A stretch of DNA of 45,587 nt from Algicola sp. (GCA_018222915.1 JAAEZI010000022.1:1-45587); one strand, 5' to 3'; counted from the stretch's first letter, positions 18,900 through 26,573 are shown. The notes: a model not told the origin generated them from the letters alone. Program-made: numbers and translations.

Positions 18900-19079
18900 T
18901 TAAAAATTAAAGGTTTCGTTACAAACATGTGTTTTAGTCACAATGGTCTCTCCATGTGCACCATAAGTGGTTTTCTCGGTTATGTGACAGGTATTATGAT
19001 CATTGGAAATAAATATAAATCCCAATGCCACAAAGACCATAAAAAAGAAACCTATAACATACTTGTTGGTACTATTCAT
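18900..19079 (-). CDS. AAA+ cluster: small signal-anchored protein with two cysteines (59 aa)
   Basis: From ATG 19079 the protein is a short N-terminus, one TM or signal segment (KYVIGFFFMVFVALGFIFI), then about 34 polar residues with two cysteines (NTCHITEKTTYG and THVCNETFNF) that could form a disulfide outside the membrane. A longer frame from 19121 enters the GC-rich intergenic element and is rejected. Direction and spacing fit the cluster. A 95-codon frame on the other strand overlaps it but shows no protein-like features. Coding status is probable rather than certain. Confidence 0.6.
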   Translation of the reverse strand: MNSTNKYVIGFFFMVFVALGFIFISNDHNTCHITEKTTYGAHGETIVTKTHVCNETFNF

Positions 19080-19190
19080 AGCGAAATTTGCGTTAAGGAT
19101 GGAGCTATTGTGGAGCTCCACGACGTGAGCGACTAGCGAGAGCCTGACCCGCTTTTGAGTGAATCAAAAGCGGGAAACGCCATCATTATG
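19080..19190. repeat. GC-rich intergenic element with strong hairpin (REP-like)
   Basis: This 111-bp gap inside the cluster is visibly richer in G+C than its neighbours. It holds a perfect 11-bp inverted repeat CCCGCTTTTGA/TCAAAAGCGGG (19148-19158 and 19164-19174, 5-nt loop), a 10-bp palindrome TGGAGCTCCA, and a run of CG-containing words (ACGTGAGCGACTAGCGAGAG). Read on the transcribed minus strand, the hairpin is not followed by a T-run, so it is not a standard terminator. It looks like a dispersed intergenic repeat (REP/BIME style) or an mRNA-processing or stabilising hairpin. No second copy is visible in this window. Confidence 0.5.
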
Positions 19191-20531
19191 TTAAGACAAC
19201 AAATCGTCGTCGTTAGCTTCTGGTTTAGCTTCACCTTCTGGCTCACCACCATCTGAAGGTGCGTTAGGATCTGCTTTATAATACTCGTCGAAAATCTCTT
19301 TCATATCGATACCATATCGATCAGCGAAATTCTTTTGAATTTCAGAATCCTTTGATCTAATTTCCTTTAAAGCCTCAGCATAACTACCGTAAACTCCTTG
19401 CATCACTTTTTCATGAACTGGAATATTATCCATCATTTCTTGGCGTGCTTTCGCACTAGCCGTGTGCATTGCCGCGAGTGTTTCGCCTATATGCTCGTCT
19501 GTTTTTACACCTAGATGCTCTAGAATTGCGGCAAACTCTTGGTCTGTTCTGGCCTTTAACGCCACCACATAACCGTCGTAGTATTTTAAACGCTCATCGG
19601 TATCACTCTTAAGTTTCGCCCGATGCGTTTGTAAGTTGCTACGTAAAGATGTGAGTACTTTTATGGTTAGATTATGCTTGTGAACAAAACTATCTTTTGA
19701 CGCTGCAAGTGTGGTATAGGCATTCTTGAGTCCTTCTAACTCTTCCACTTTTTGTTCCAATTGTGTGACACGTTCAAGCGCTTCGGAATACTCCGTAGAT
19801 TGCTTATCCGCTACCTCTTCTAGTGCTTGACGCGCTTGTTTTAGTAGGGCATATTGTTCTTCTAATTGCGCTTCAACTTGCTTTTTCTTTTCTAAGGCTT
19901 TGGTATGATTATTACTCGCTTCAACAATGGCAGTCTTCAAACTTTCCTCCACTTCTTTGATTTCCAATTCACGATCTTTCAAACGTTTAACCGCAGCTTG
20001 GCTTTTAAATGATAATTCATTCAAAAGGGTTTGGACATCAGCATTTTCAATACGCTGTTGAAATAAGGCCTTTGCTTTATTATCTGCTGCATCACGCTCT
20101 TTTTGTGCATTTCGCAATTCTTCTTCAGCCTTTTTGATCTTCGATTTTCTTCCCCAAAGATTATTCCACCAAGTATCTGGCGTATTATTAGCATCTTCTA
20201 ATTCCACTTTGGCGCGTTCCAAACGTTTGATAGCATCATCAATAATTTTTTGTTCAGCGGCATTTAAGGCTGAAAAACCTTCGAACATGATACCAACTTC
20301 ATCTTGATAATCGGTCAAATCTTTTATCGCATCCAATAAGGTTGACCTGTCCTTCTCGGCCATATCTACAACATTATCTAAGGTGGCATTTAAGATTTTC
20401 TGACGACTTTCAGGATCATCTTCTTGTGCGAGTTTCGATTTCATCTGGTCAATGGCTTTTCCCCAATTGACATCTACTTTCTCTGTTTTCTCATTGGAAT
20501 TGGTTTCTAATAAATCAAAATCATCAGACAT
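19191..20531 (-). CDS. AAA+ cluster: long coiled-coil protein with acidic C-terminal tail
   Basis: From ATG 20531 (MSDDFDLLETN) the protein has 446 residues; a TTG start 39 bp upstream is less likely. It is almost entirely helical with long heptad stretches, broken by a Trp-rich turn (NNTPDTWWNNLWGRKSK, near residue 120). A central coiled coil is rich in Glu, Lys and Ala (residues about 130-275). The region DERLKYYDGYVVALKARTDQEF and the helices after it loosely recall TelA-type toxic-anion resistance proteins, but the resemblance is weak. The last 25 residues are acidic and Gly/Pro-rich (GGEPEGEAKPEANDDDLLS). There is no TM segment. It is the first cluster gene, so it may be the most highly expressed component, a scaffold or the ATPase substrate. 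Confidence 0.82.
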   Translation of the reverse strand: MSDDFDLLETNSNEKTEKVDVNWGKAIDQMKSKLAQEDDPESRQKILNATLDNVVDMAEKDRSTLLDAIKDLTDYQDEVGIMFEGFSALNAAEQKIIDDAIKRLERAKVELEDANNTPDTWWNNLWGRKSKIKKAEEELRNAQKERDAADNKAKALFQQRIENADVQTLLNELSFKSQAAVKRLKDRELEIKEVEESLKTAIVEASNNHTKALEKKKQVEAQLEEQYALLKQARQALEEVADKQSTEYSEALERVTQLEQKVEELEGLKNAYTTLAASKDSFVHKHNLTIKVLTSLRSNLQTHRAKLKSDTDERLKYYDGYVVALKARTDQEFAAILEHLGVKTDEHIGETLAAMHTASAKARQEMMDNIPVHEKVMQGVYGSYAEALKEIRSKDSEIQKNFADRYGIDMKEIFDEYYKADPNAPSDGGEPEGEAKPEANDDDLLS

Positions 20532-20701
20532 ATTATGTGGTGTGTTAAGGTTGAACAATAATTCGGACAAGCAATTTCGTTAAAATATATGGTTTTTAAA
20601 ACTTAATCCCTGTAAATTATCAGTAGTAAAACTTAATATTTTGTTACAAACTTTACGAACTAAACATTTGTATTTATCTTTAGATTAAAATAATTATTAC
20701 T

Positions 20702-21499
20702 ATGAAACATTTAAACATTATTATTCTAGGCATCTGTATCATTTTGAGTTCTTGTAAACCTGAAAAAAAGGATCAAATGGCTAGTGACAACCAAGTAAAT
20801 GAGACTGACATTGCCGTCTCCACTGACACGAAAAAAGAGCCTTTAGACATCACACCCATTTCTCATGCAACCATGGTTATGCGTTATGGAGAAGACCTGA
20901 TCTATGTAGATCCAACTGGAGGCGCTGAGGCTTTTAGCGCATTTGAAGCTCCTGAATATGTCTTAATTACGGATATCCATGGTGATCATTATCACCAAGA
21001 AACCTTACAAGCATTGGATTTATCGGCTTCAACGGTCATCGCTCCTACAGCTGTGATTGAAAAATTTCCAGAAGATTTAAAGATTGGTACCGTTGTCGCT
21101 ATGGATAATGGGACGACAAAAACTTTTGACGATTTTGAAATCGAAGCAATTCCGATGTATAACTTACGTGAGGAAGCCTTGAAATTTCACCCAAAAGGAC
21201 GTGGTAATGGTTATGTGCTAACTATTGGCGGCGAACGCATCTATATTTCTGGAGACACAGAGGACATACCAGAAATGCGAAACTTAACTGATATTGACAA
21301 GGCCTTTGTATGTATGAATTTACCGTATACCATGACGGTTGACAAAGCCGCAGAAGCCGTGCTTGAGTTCAAACCGAAAACGGTGTATCCTTACCATTAT
21401 AGAGGTACTGATGGGCTTAGTGATGTAGGCAAATTTAAAACTTTAGTTAACCAAGGTGATGAATCGATAGAAGTTGTACAATGGGACTGGTACCAATAA
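20702..21499 (+). CDS. Lipoprotein with metallo-beta-lactamase fold
   Basis: The N-terminus MKHLNIIILGICIILSSCKP is a type II signal peptide with lipobox LSSC, so the mature protein is lipid-anchored. About 30 low-complexity residues follow, then an MBL domain of the UlaG/UPF0173-like group: ISHATMVMRYG, YVDPTGG, ITDIHGDHYHQET (metal motif), ISGDTEDIPEM (bridging Asp) and YPYHYRGTDG (final His). The usual HxHxDH motif is DxHxDH here, so the first metal ligand is Asp rather than His. It is probably a periplasmic or surface hydrolase with unknown substrate. A -7-like TATCTTTA (20675-20682) lies 20 nt upstream. It is divergent from the AAA+ cluster. Confidence 0.87.
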   Translation: MKHLNIIILGICIILSSCKPEKKDQMASDNQVNETDIAVSTDTKKEPLDITPISHATMVMRYGEDLIYVDPTGGAEAFSAFEAPEYVLITDIHGDHYHQETLQALDLSASTVIAPTAVIEKFPEDLKIGTVVAMDNGTTKTFDDFEIEAIPMYNLREEALKFHPKGRGNGYVLTIGGERIYISGDTEDIPEMRNLTDIDKAFVCMNLPYTMTVDKAAEAVLEFKPKTVYPYHYRGTDGLSDVGKFKTLVNQGDESIEVVQWDWYQ

Positions 21500-21567
21500 A
21501 AAACAAGAGTTTTATCGATTAAGTGTAACTTTTTATAGATAAATAACATTTTAATTAAATATTGTTG

Positions 21568-21575
21568 TATATTTG
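21568..21575 (+). promoter_or_regulatory. Bacteroidota -7 promoter element
   Basis: TATATTTG matches TAnnTTTG perfectly and ends 30 nt before the ATG at 21605. No good TTG is seen at the expected -33 position. It implies that the small gene downstream is transcribed on its own. Confidence 0.5.
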
Positions 21576-21604
21576 AACACCAAATCATTGTAAACTGAAG
21601 TCAA

Positions 21605-21835
21605 ATGCTAACCACTTATATATCAAACACCTCACTTGTTAGTACGATGCAATTAACCATTGTACTGATTGTGACTGCGTCGATATTCATTGTATTTATT
21701 GCTATTGCAATTATTAAGATGTATCGACTTAAGGCTGAAAACAAACGTCTGACTGACAGTAGTTTTTACAAAAAAGAAGTGGAAAAGAGTTATCAGGATT
21801 TTACTGATGGCCATTTATATGATAATAACAATTAA
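21605..21835 (+). CDS. Small single-pass membrane protein (76 aa)
   Basis: The protein has a polar N-terminus of about 15 residues, one TM helix at about 16-40 (LTIVLIVTASIFIVFIAIAII), then a basic and helical tail (KMYRLKAENKRLTDSSFYKKEVEKSYQ, given in part). A perfect -7 element upstream and a strong terminator 19 bp downstream support a real monocistronic gene. Function is unknown. Confidence 0.68.
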   Translation: MLTTYISNTSLVSTMQLTIVLIVTASIFIVFIAIAIIKMYRLKAENKRLTDSSFYKKEVEKSYQDFTDGHLYDNNN

Positions 21836-21853
21836 TCACTAAGTGATGACATA

Positions 21854-21889
21854 AATAAAAAAAGACAGCAAATGCTGTCTTTTTTTATT
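21854..21889. terminator. Bidirectional rho-independent terminator
   Basis: A perfect 17-bp inverted repeat (21854-21870 and 21873-21889) has core AGACAGCA/TGCTGTCT and runs of seven A and seven T outside. It serves the small membrane protein gene (+) and the ettA gene (-), which converge here. Confidence 0.92.
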
Positions 21890-21905
21890 TCATTATTGGT
21901 TGAGT

Positions 21906-23597
21906 CTAACGTACCAATTTTTTATACTTAATTCGTTTAGGCATAAGATCACCTCCTAAACGCTTCTTTTTATTTTCTTCGTAATCAGAGAAACTACCTT
22001 CAAAGAAATAAACTTGACTATCACCTTCAAAAGCGAGAATGTGCGTACAAATACGATCTAAAAACCATCTATCATGAGAAATGACCACCGCACAGCCGGC
22101 GAAATTTTCTAAACCTTCCTCTAATGCTCTTAAAGTATTGACATCCAAATCATTGGTAGGCTCATCTAAAAGCAAGACATTACCTTCTTCTTTTAAGGTC
22201 ATAGCCAGATGTAAACGGTTTCGTTCACCACCAGACAATAATTTCACCTTTTTGTTTTGCTCACTTCCAGAAAAATTAAAGCGACTTAAATAGGCTCTTG
22301 AATTGACCTGCTTTCCTCCCATCATGACGAGTTCTTGCTCATCGCTAAAGTTTTGCCAAATAGTTTTTTCTTGATCTATATTTGAATGCGATTGATCCAC
22401 ATAGGCTATTTTAGCAGTCTCTCCTACTATAAACTCACCTTTATCTGGAGTTTCTTCTCCCATAATCATTCTGAAAATGGTAGTTTTTCCAGCACCATTG
22501 GGTCCAATCACACCAACAATACCGGCTTGTGGCAGGTTGAAGTTTAAATCTTCATACAGCAATTTATCACCATAACCTTTACTCACACCTTTGGCTTGAA
22601 TTACGTTGGTTCCCAATCGTGGACCATTAGGAATATAGATCTCTAGCTTTTCATCCAATTGCTTTTGGTCCTGGCTCATCAATTTGTCGTAATTTTTCAA
22701 ACGTGCCTTTTGCTTTGTCTGTCTTCCTTTAGCACCTTGACGTACCCATTCCAGCTCACGCTCTAATGTTTTTTGTCGCTTAGAAGCTGTTTTACTCTCT
22801 TGAGCCATTCGCTTCGACTTTTGATCTAGCCATGACGAATAATTGCCTTTCCAAGGGATGCCTTCACCTCTATCCAGCTCTAAAATCCAGCCAGCGACGT
22901 TATCTAAAAAATATCTATCGTGCGTCACCGCAATTACCGTTCCTTTATACTGAGCCAAATGATGTTCTAACCAGTGAACAGATTCAGCATCAAGGTGGTT
23001 GGTAGGCTCATCCAGCAATAATACATCAGGCTCTTGTAATAGCAGTCTACAAAGTGCCACGCGACGTCTTTCTCCACCAGATAACACGCCAATTTTCTTA
23101 TCGCCATCAGGCGTTCTTAAAGCATCCATGGCAATCTCCAATTTGGTATCTAATTCCCATGCATTGGCCGCATCAATCTGATCTTGAAGTTCCGCTTGAC
23201 GATTCATCAGTTTTTCCATTTTATCTGGATTACTATAAACTTCCTCCAATCCGAACTGATCATTTATCTTATTGTATTCATCGAGTATAGCGACGGTTTC
23301 AGAAGCACCTTCACGCACCACTTCCATAACGGTTTTCTCATCATCAAGCTGTGGCTCTTGCTCTAAATAGCCCACGGAATACCCTGGAGAAAACACCACA
23401 TCACCTTGATAGTTCTTATCAACACCAGCGATGATTTTCAACAAAGTGGATTTACCAGAACCATTCAATCCAAGAATACCAATCTTAGCACCATAAAAGA
23501 AACTGAGGTAAATATTTTTAAGGACTGGAGTATTGGCAGATTGGAATGTCTTTGTCACTCCAGACATTGAGAAAATTACTTTTTTATCATCACTCAT
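21906..23597 (-). CDS. ettA: Energy-dependent translational throttle protein (ABC-F ATPase)
   Basis: The 563-residue protein has two ABC ATPase domains without TM segments. Domain 1 has Walker A GLNGSGKST, signature LSGGERRRVALCR and Walker B LLLDEPTNHLDAES; domain 2 has GPNGAGKTT, LSGGERNRLHLAM and LLLDEPTNDLD. Between them is the ABC-F linker (KRMAQESKTASKRQKTLEREL, in part), and an arm insertion lies in domain 1. Length and motif wording match EttA, which binds the ribosomal E site and gates the first elongation step according to ADP/ATP ratio. The start codon overlaps the stop of the upstream small membrane gene by one base (TAATG), implying translational coupling. Other ABC-F members (Uup, antibiotic-resistance types) are less likely. 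Confidence 0.95.
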   Translation of the reverse strand: MSDDKKVIFSMSGVTKTFQSANTPVLKNIYLSFFYGAKIGILGLNGSGKSTLLKIIAGVDKNYQGDVVFSPGYSVGYLEQEPQLDDEKTVMEVVREGASETVAILDEYNKINDQFGLEEVYSNPDKMEKLMNRQAELQDQIDAANAWELDTKLEIAMDALRTPDGDKKIGVLSGGERRRVALCRLLLQEPDVLLLDEPTNHLDAESVHWLEHHLAQYKGTVIAVTHDRYFLDNVAGWILELDRGEGIPWKGNYSSWLDQKSKRMAQESKTASKRQKTLERELEWVRQGAKGRQTKQKARLKNYDKLMSQDQKQLDEKLEIYIPNGPRLGTNVIQAKGVSKGYGDKLLYEDLNFNLPQAGIVGVIGPNGAGKTTIFRMIMGEETPDKGEFIVGETAKIAYVDQSHSNIDQEKTIWQNFSDEQELVMMGGKQVNSRAYLSRFNFSGSEQNKKVKLLSGGERNRLHLAMTLKEEGNVLLLDEPTNDLDVNTLRALEEGLENFAGCAVVISHDRWFLDRICTHILAFEGDSQVYFFEGSFSDYEENKKKRLGGDLMPKRIKYKKLVR

Positions 23598-23779
23598 TAT
23601 ACGCGACCTTTTAATGCGTTAAACACCCAAGCTACGGCGAAAAAGCCTATGCCAACAGCTGCAAATCCCCATCCAGCTACATCATCGTATCTGAAGGCGC
23701 CAAGCGCTATTAAACCTAATCCTACTATTATCATAATCGTGGTAGCCCAAGCCAACACCGTATTTTTGTTCATTGCCAT
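23597..23779 (-). CDS. Small two-helix membrane protein, CAL67264-like (60 aa)
   Basis: The sequence MAMNKNTVLAWATTIMII continues into a second hydrophobic helix (GWGFAAVGIGFFAVAWVFNAL). It looks like the CAL67264 family of small flavobacterial membrane proteins; function is unknown. Two ATGs are possible (23779 and 23773). Its stop overlaps the ettA start by one base, so the two are co-translated, a neat but unexplained pairing. A near-consensus -7 element on the minus strand (23805-23812, one mismatch) lies about 25 nt upstream. Confidence 0.82.
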   Translation of the reverse strand: MAMNKNTVLAWATTIMIIVGLGLIALGAFRYDDVAGWGFAAVGIGFFAVAWVFNALKGRV

Positions 23780-23830
23780 AATTCATTATTTTTTAAGGGA
23801 ATTACAAATATCGCATTTTTAAACGAAATT

Positions 23831-23855
23831 AAAGCATCCTATAAAAGAATGCTTT
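23831..23855 (-). terminator. Possible weak terminator after the pirin operon
   Basis: AAAGCAT and ATGCTTT form a 7-bp stem with an 11-nt loop, 25 bp past the end of the second pirin gene. On the minus strand the stem is followed by T-rich sequence, but the T-run is interrupted. Confidence 0.4.
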
Positions 23856-23879
23856 GATGCTATAAATCCATTGTCACAA

Positions 23880-24596
23880 TTAACTCATAGGTACTTCAAT
23901 AATGATTAATTCCGATGTTGTGTCGGCATTGATCTGTACTTGTTCTGTTTCATAAATACCCAATGCGTCTCTAGAATTTAAAGCAATCTCTCCAATCTTT
24001 ATATTTCCTTCAACCACAAAAACATAAAATCCATGATTGTTCGATGAGCTCGTTAACTCAATCGACCTTCTTGCATCTAAGGACGTTCTGTATATGTAAG
24101 CTTGTTGACTAATGGGAAGCGCATCCCTTAAATTTTTATCCTTAGGCGCTACAACCAACTGTAATTGATTCTTCTTTCCAGCTAAAGGAAACTTTCGTTG
24201 CTCGTAATGAGGCGTTACATCTTTTTCTTGCGGTATGATCCACAATTGCAAAAAATTAACAGCATCGGTTTGACTGTCATTAAATTCAGAATGTGTCAAC
24301 CCTGTTCCTGCACTCATCACTTGTACTTCTCCAACCTCAATAGCGCGTTTATTTCCCATGCTATCCTTGTGGGACAAAGCACCTGTAAGTGGAATGGAAA
24401 TGATTTCCATATTCTGATGAGGGTGTGTTCCGAAGCCCATTTTAGGTTGTACGACGTCATCATTCAGAACACGCAATGCGCCAAAATTCATGCGTTCTAT
24501 ATTGTGGTAATTGGCGAAGCTAAAAGAATGATGGGATTTTAACCAACCATGATTTGCGTAACCTCTCGAATTTGCTTTATGCAGTATTGTTTTCAT
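23880..24596 (-). CDS. Pirin family protein (bicupin), copy 2
   Basis: The 238-residue protein has the pirin N-terminal cupin motif GTHPHQNMEIISIPLTGAL with the metal-binding histidines, followed by GEVQVMSAGTGLTHSEFN, which supplies the third His and Glu. It begins MKTILHKANSRGYANHGW, typical of YhhW-type pirins, some of which cleave quercetin as metal-dependent dioxygenases. It is 14 bp downstream of the other pirin gene on the same strand, in an operon with a MarR regulator and a flavin reductase. A cytosolic redox or quinone-related role is inferred from context. Confidence 0.93.
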   Translation of the reverse strand: MKTILHKANSRGYANHGWLKSHHSFSFANYHNIERMNFGALRVLNDDVVQPKMGFGTHPHQNMEIISIPLTGALSHKDSMGNKRAIEVGEVQVMSAGTGLTHSEFNDSQTDAVNFLQLWIIPQEKDVTPHYEQRKFPLAGKKNQLQLVVAPKDKNLRDALPISQQAYIYRTSLDARRSIELTSSSNNHGFYVFVVEGNIKIGEIALNSRDALGIYETEQVQINADTTSELIIIEVPMS

Positions 24597-24610
24597 TATA
24601 TCTTATTTTA

Positions 24611-25483
24611 TTAATTCACTGGAAGAAATCCCATTTTGCCCATTTGATAGTCTCTCATGGCTTCCATAATTTCTGTTTGCGTATTCATGACGTACGGACC
24701 ATAGGTCGCTACTGGTTCATTAAAAGGCGCTCCGGATAAGAATAGCATTAAACTATCGGCTTCCGCTTTCAACGTAAACCCTTCGCCATCTTGATTAAAT
24801 TGTATCAGTTGTGGTCCATCTAATTCTAACATCTCGTTCTCATTAATACGTACTTTTCCTTTTAATAGGTACAGAAGTCCTTGATGTGTATCGGGAAAAG
24901 AGATGTTTTCAGTTCCTCCAGATTTGGCATCGATCATAAAGGCATTGACAGGCGTCTGGGTCACTATCCTCCCGTGTTTGTTGTCTAAGGTTCCAGCAAT
25001 TACCTTGGTAACCACCTTCTTATCTTCTGAAATTACTTTGTGAAAATCCTCATGCTTCTCATGTTGGTAATTTGCAGATATCATTTTTTTTGAAGCTGGC
25101 AAGTTCAGCCAAAGCTGAATCCCTTCAATGATGCCTCCTTTTTTCACAAATTCATTAGTGGGTTTCTCGGCATGAATAATGCCACGTCCTGCAGTTGTCC
25201 ATTGCACATCTCCGGCCTTAACCACACTTTCATTCCCTAGAGAATCTCGGTGTAATTGCTCGCCTTGAACGAGAAACGTCACAGGCTCAAATCCTCTATG
25301 AGGATGTGGTCCAAGATCAAATGGATTGTGGGTTTCTGAAATTTCATACGGACCATAATGATGCAACAATACAAATGGATCTATCATATCTATTTGTCGT
25401 GTAGGCAATGGTTGACGTAACCTGATGGGTCCCATGTTCACAAAATCACTGGTTCCTATGTTTTTTATGGTATTCTTTTTCAT
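24611..25483 (-). CDS. Pirin family protein (bicupin), copy 1
   Basis: The 290-residue protein carries GPHPHRGFEPVTFLVQG (two metal His), GDVQWTTAGRGIIHAEKP (His and Glu) and a C-terminal pirin cupin (GLLYLLKGKVRINE, then MLFLSGAPFNEPVATYGPYVMN). This matches full-length pirin, a metal-binding bicupin with quercetinase activity in several bacteria. It is preceded by a 51-bp gap containing a perfect 22-bp palindrome that is probably the operator of the adjacent MarR protein, so expression is likely induced when MarR is released. It belongs to a different pirin subgroup from the next gene rather than being a recent duplicate. Confidence 0.94.
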   Translation of the reverse strand: MKKNTIKNIGTSDFVNMGPIRLRQPLPTRQIDMIDPFVLLHHYGPYEISETHNPFDLGPHPHRGFEPVTFLVQGEQLHRDSLGNESVVKAGDVQWTTAGRGIIHAEKPTNEFVKKGGIIEGIQLWLNLPASKKMISANYQHEKHEDFHKVISEDKKVVTKVIAGTLDNKHGRIVTQTPVNAFMIDAKSGGTENISFPDTHQGLLYLLKGKVRINENEMLELDGPQLIQFNQDGEGFTLKAEADSLMLFLSGAPFNEPVATYGPYVMNTQTEIMEAMRDYQMGKMGFLPVN

Positions 25484-25497
25484 ATTGATTGTATGTT

Positions 25498-25519
25498 AAT
25501 AGTTTCCATGGAAACTATT
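25498..25519. promoter_or_regulatory. Perfect 22-bp palindrome, probable MarR operator for the pirin genes
   Basis: The half-site AATAGTTTCCA is followed directly by its exact reverse complement. Size, symmetry and place between the MarR gene and the pirin it precedes fit a MarR-family dimer site. The core TTTCCATGGAAA resembles the imperfect palindrome at 26564-26581 upstream of the same operon. No clear -7 box accompanies it, so it may control an internal promoter that I cannot see. Confidence 0.7.
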
Positions 25520-25534
25520 CGGTTAAAAAAAAGC

Positions 25535-25975
25535 TTATCGCATTTTATCGAGAAGGTCACTCAATTGTTCGGCTTCTTCTTCTGATAAATTTTTCAGCAT
25601 ATCCTTATTGAAATTGCTAGGAATGGCTGCTAATAAGTCTTGTCCTTTCTTGGTAATTTCAATTTTCACTACACGTCTGTCATGCTCTGACGGCAAACGT
25701 TGTATCAATTTTTTAGCACAAAGTTTATCCATTAAGCGTGTGGCATTTGGTGAACGTTCAAGCATTCTATCTTTTATAGTTTGTACGTTCAACGCATCGT
25801 TCGCACCATTGAGTATTCTCAAAATATTATACTGTTGTGGCGAGATACCAAAGTCTTTGAAAAATTCATTTTGACAACTTGAAATCCAATTAGCAGTATA
25901 GATAATATTCAGAAATGCTTTGACTTTCTGATTTTCGAACTTTGAATTGATATCTTTTGCTAAATCACCCATCAC
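25535..25975 (-). CDS. MarR-family transcriptional regulator
   Basis: The 146-residue protein has a winged-helix fold of MarR type: QQYNILRILNGANDALNVQTIKDRMLERSPNATRLMDKL (helix-turn-helix, given in part as ILRILNGAN...RMLERSPNATRL), the wing LIQRLPSEHDRRVVKIEITKKG with the typical DRR motif, and C-terminal dimerisation helices (LSEEEAEQLSDLLDKM). It probably represses this operon until an oxidant, quinone or phenolic ligand binds. One cysteine lies near residue 34 (SSCQNEF), so thiol-based sensing of the YodB/OhrR type is possible. It is 8 bp after the flavin reductase gene. Confidence 0.93.
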   Translation of the reverse strand: MMGDLAKDINSKFENQKVKAFLNIIYTANWISSCQNEFFKDFGISPQQYNILRILNGANDALNVQTIKDRMLERSPNATRLMDKLCAKKLIQRLPSEHDRRVVKIEITKKGQDLLAAIPSNFNKDMLKNLSEEEAEQLSDLLDKMR

Positions 25976-25983
25976 TCTACTGT

Positions 25984-26517
25984 TTATGATAAGGCATCTT
26001 GAAACTGTTGAATTTCCTCAAGTAATTGCTCATTTAATTCCTGATTACTGATTTTACCATTGTCAAAATTGTCACCAAATGACGGCAATGAAAACTTGCC
26101 AGTTATATTGGCTGCGTGATACGGAAAACGACTCATAGCAATTTGCAATACGGATTGTCCTCCTCTTGCCCCTGGCGATGCTGCCATTAATAACATTGGC
26201 TTATCATAGAAAGTTTTAGATTCAATTCTAGACATCCAGTCAAATAAATTTTTAAAGGCAGTGGTATACGCTCCATTGTGCTCTGCTAATGAAATAATCA
26301 AACCATCAGCGTTTTTAATATGTTCTAAAAATTTATGAGCGTTTTCAGGAATCCCATCGGTCTTTTCTTTATCAATACCATACATTGGTAATTTAAAGTC
26401 GTTCAGATCCAAAATGGTAATCTCCGCATCCGTTAGCAATGTTGAAGCATAAGTTGCGAGTTGTTTATTGATTGAACTACGACTGTTGCTCCCTGCAAAA
26501 ACGACAATATTTCTCAT
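25984..26517 (-). CDS. NAD(P)H-dependent FMN reductase
   Basis: From ATG 26517 the protein (177 aa) starts MRNIVVFAGSNSRSSINKQL, the flavodoxin-like phosphate-binding loop GSNSRSS. It continues with LPMYGID, a ring-binding SLAEHNGAYTTAFKNLFDW and a C-terminal MLMAASPGARGG motif, the standard order in YieF/AzoR-like FMN reductases. The longer frame from 26562 would cross the -7 promoter element, so it is rejected. It probably reduces quinones, azo compounds or chromate with NAD(P)H. It is the first gene of the FMN reductase-MarR-pirin-pirin operon and has a clear promoter. Confidence 0.93.
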   Translation of the reverse strand: MRNIVVFAGSNSRSSINKQLATYASTLLTDAEITILDLNDFKLPMYGIDKEKTDGIPENAHKFLEHIKNADGLIISLAEHNGAYTTAFKNLFDWMSRIESKTFYDKPMLLMAASPGARGGQSVLQIAMSRFPYHAANITGKFSLPSFGDNFDNGKISNQELNEQLLEEIQQFQDALS

Positions 26518-26542
26518 AAATTTTAATGTTATTATTTCGAGG

Positions 26543-26573
26543 CAAATATACGCCATTTTCATTTATTTTCCAA
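26543..26573 (-). promoter_or_regulatory. Promoter of the FMN reductase-marR-pirin operon
   Basis: On the minus strand TTG (26573-26571), a 20-bp spacer and TATATTTG (26550-26543) match the Bacteroidota -33/-7 consensus perfectly. The predicted leader to ATG 26517 is about 20 nt. This is the best promoter in the window. Confidence 0.8.

Noticed and set aside
18849-19136. 95-codon plus-strand frame inside the AAA+ cluster
   Set aside because: It overlaps the small signal-anchored gene and runs into the GC-rich element; it has no coherent protein features and opposes the operon.
11679-20531. The AAA+ cluster as a phage or prophage remnant or contractile injection system
   Set aside because: No tail, sheath, baseplate, terminase, integrase or spike-like protein is recognisable, and the ATPase is not of the injection-system AAA type as far as motifs show.
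24198-24542. 114-codon plus-strand frame
   Set aside because: It is antisense to the pirin metal motif region, which is certainly coding on the minus strand.
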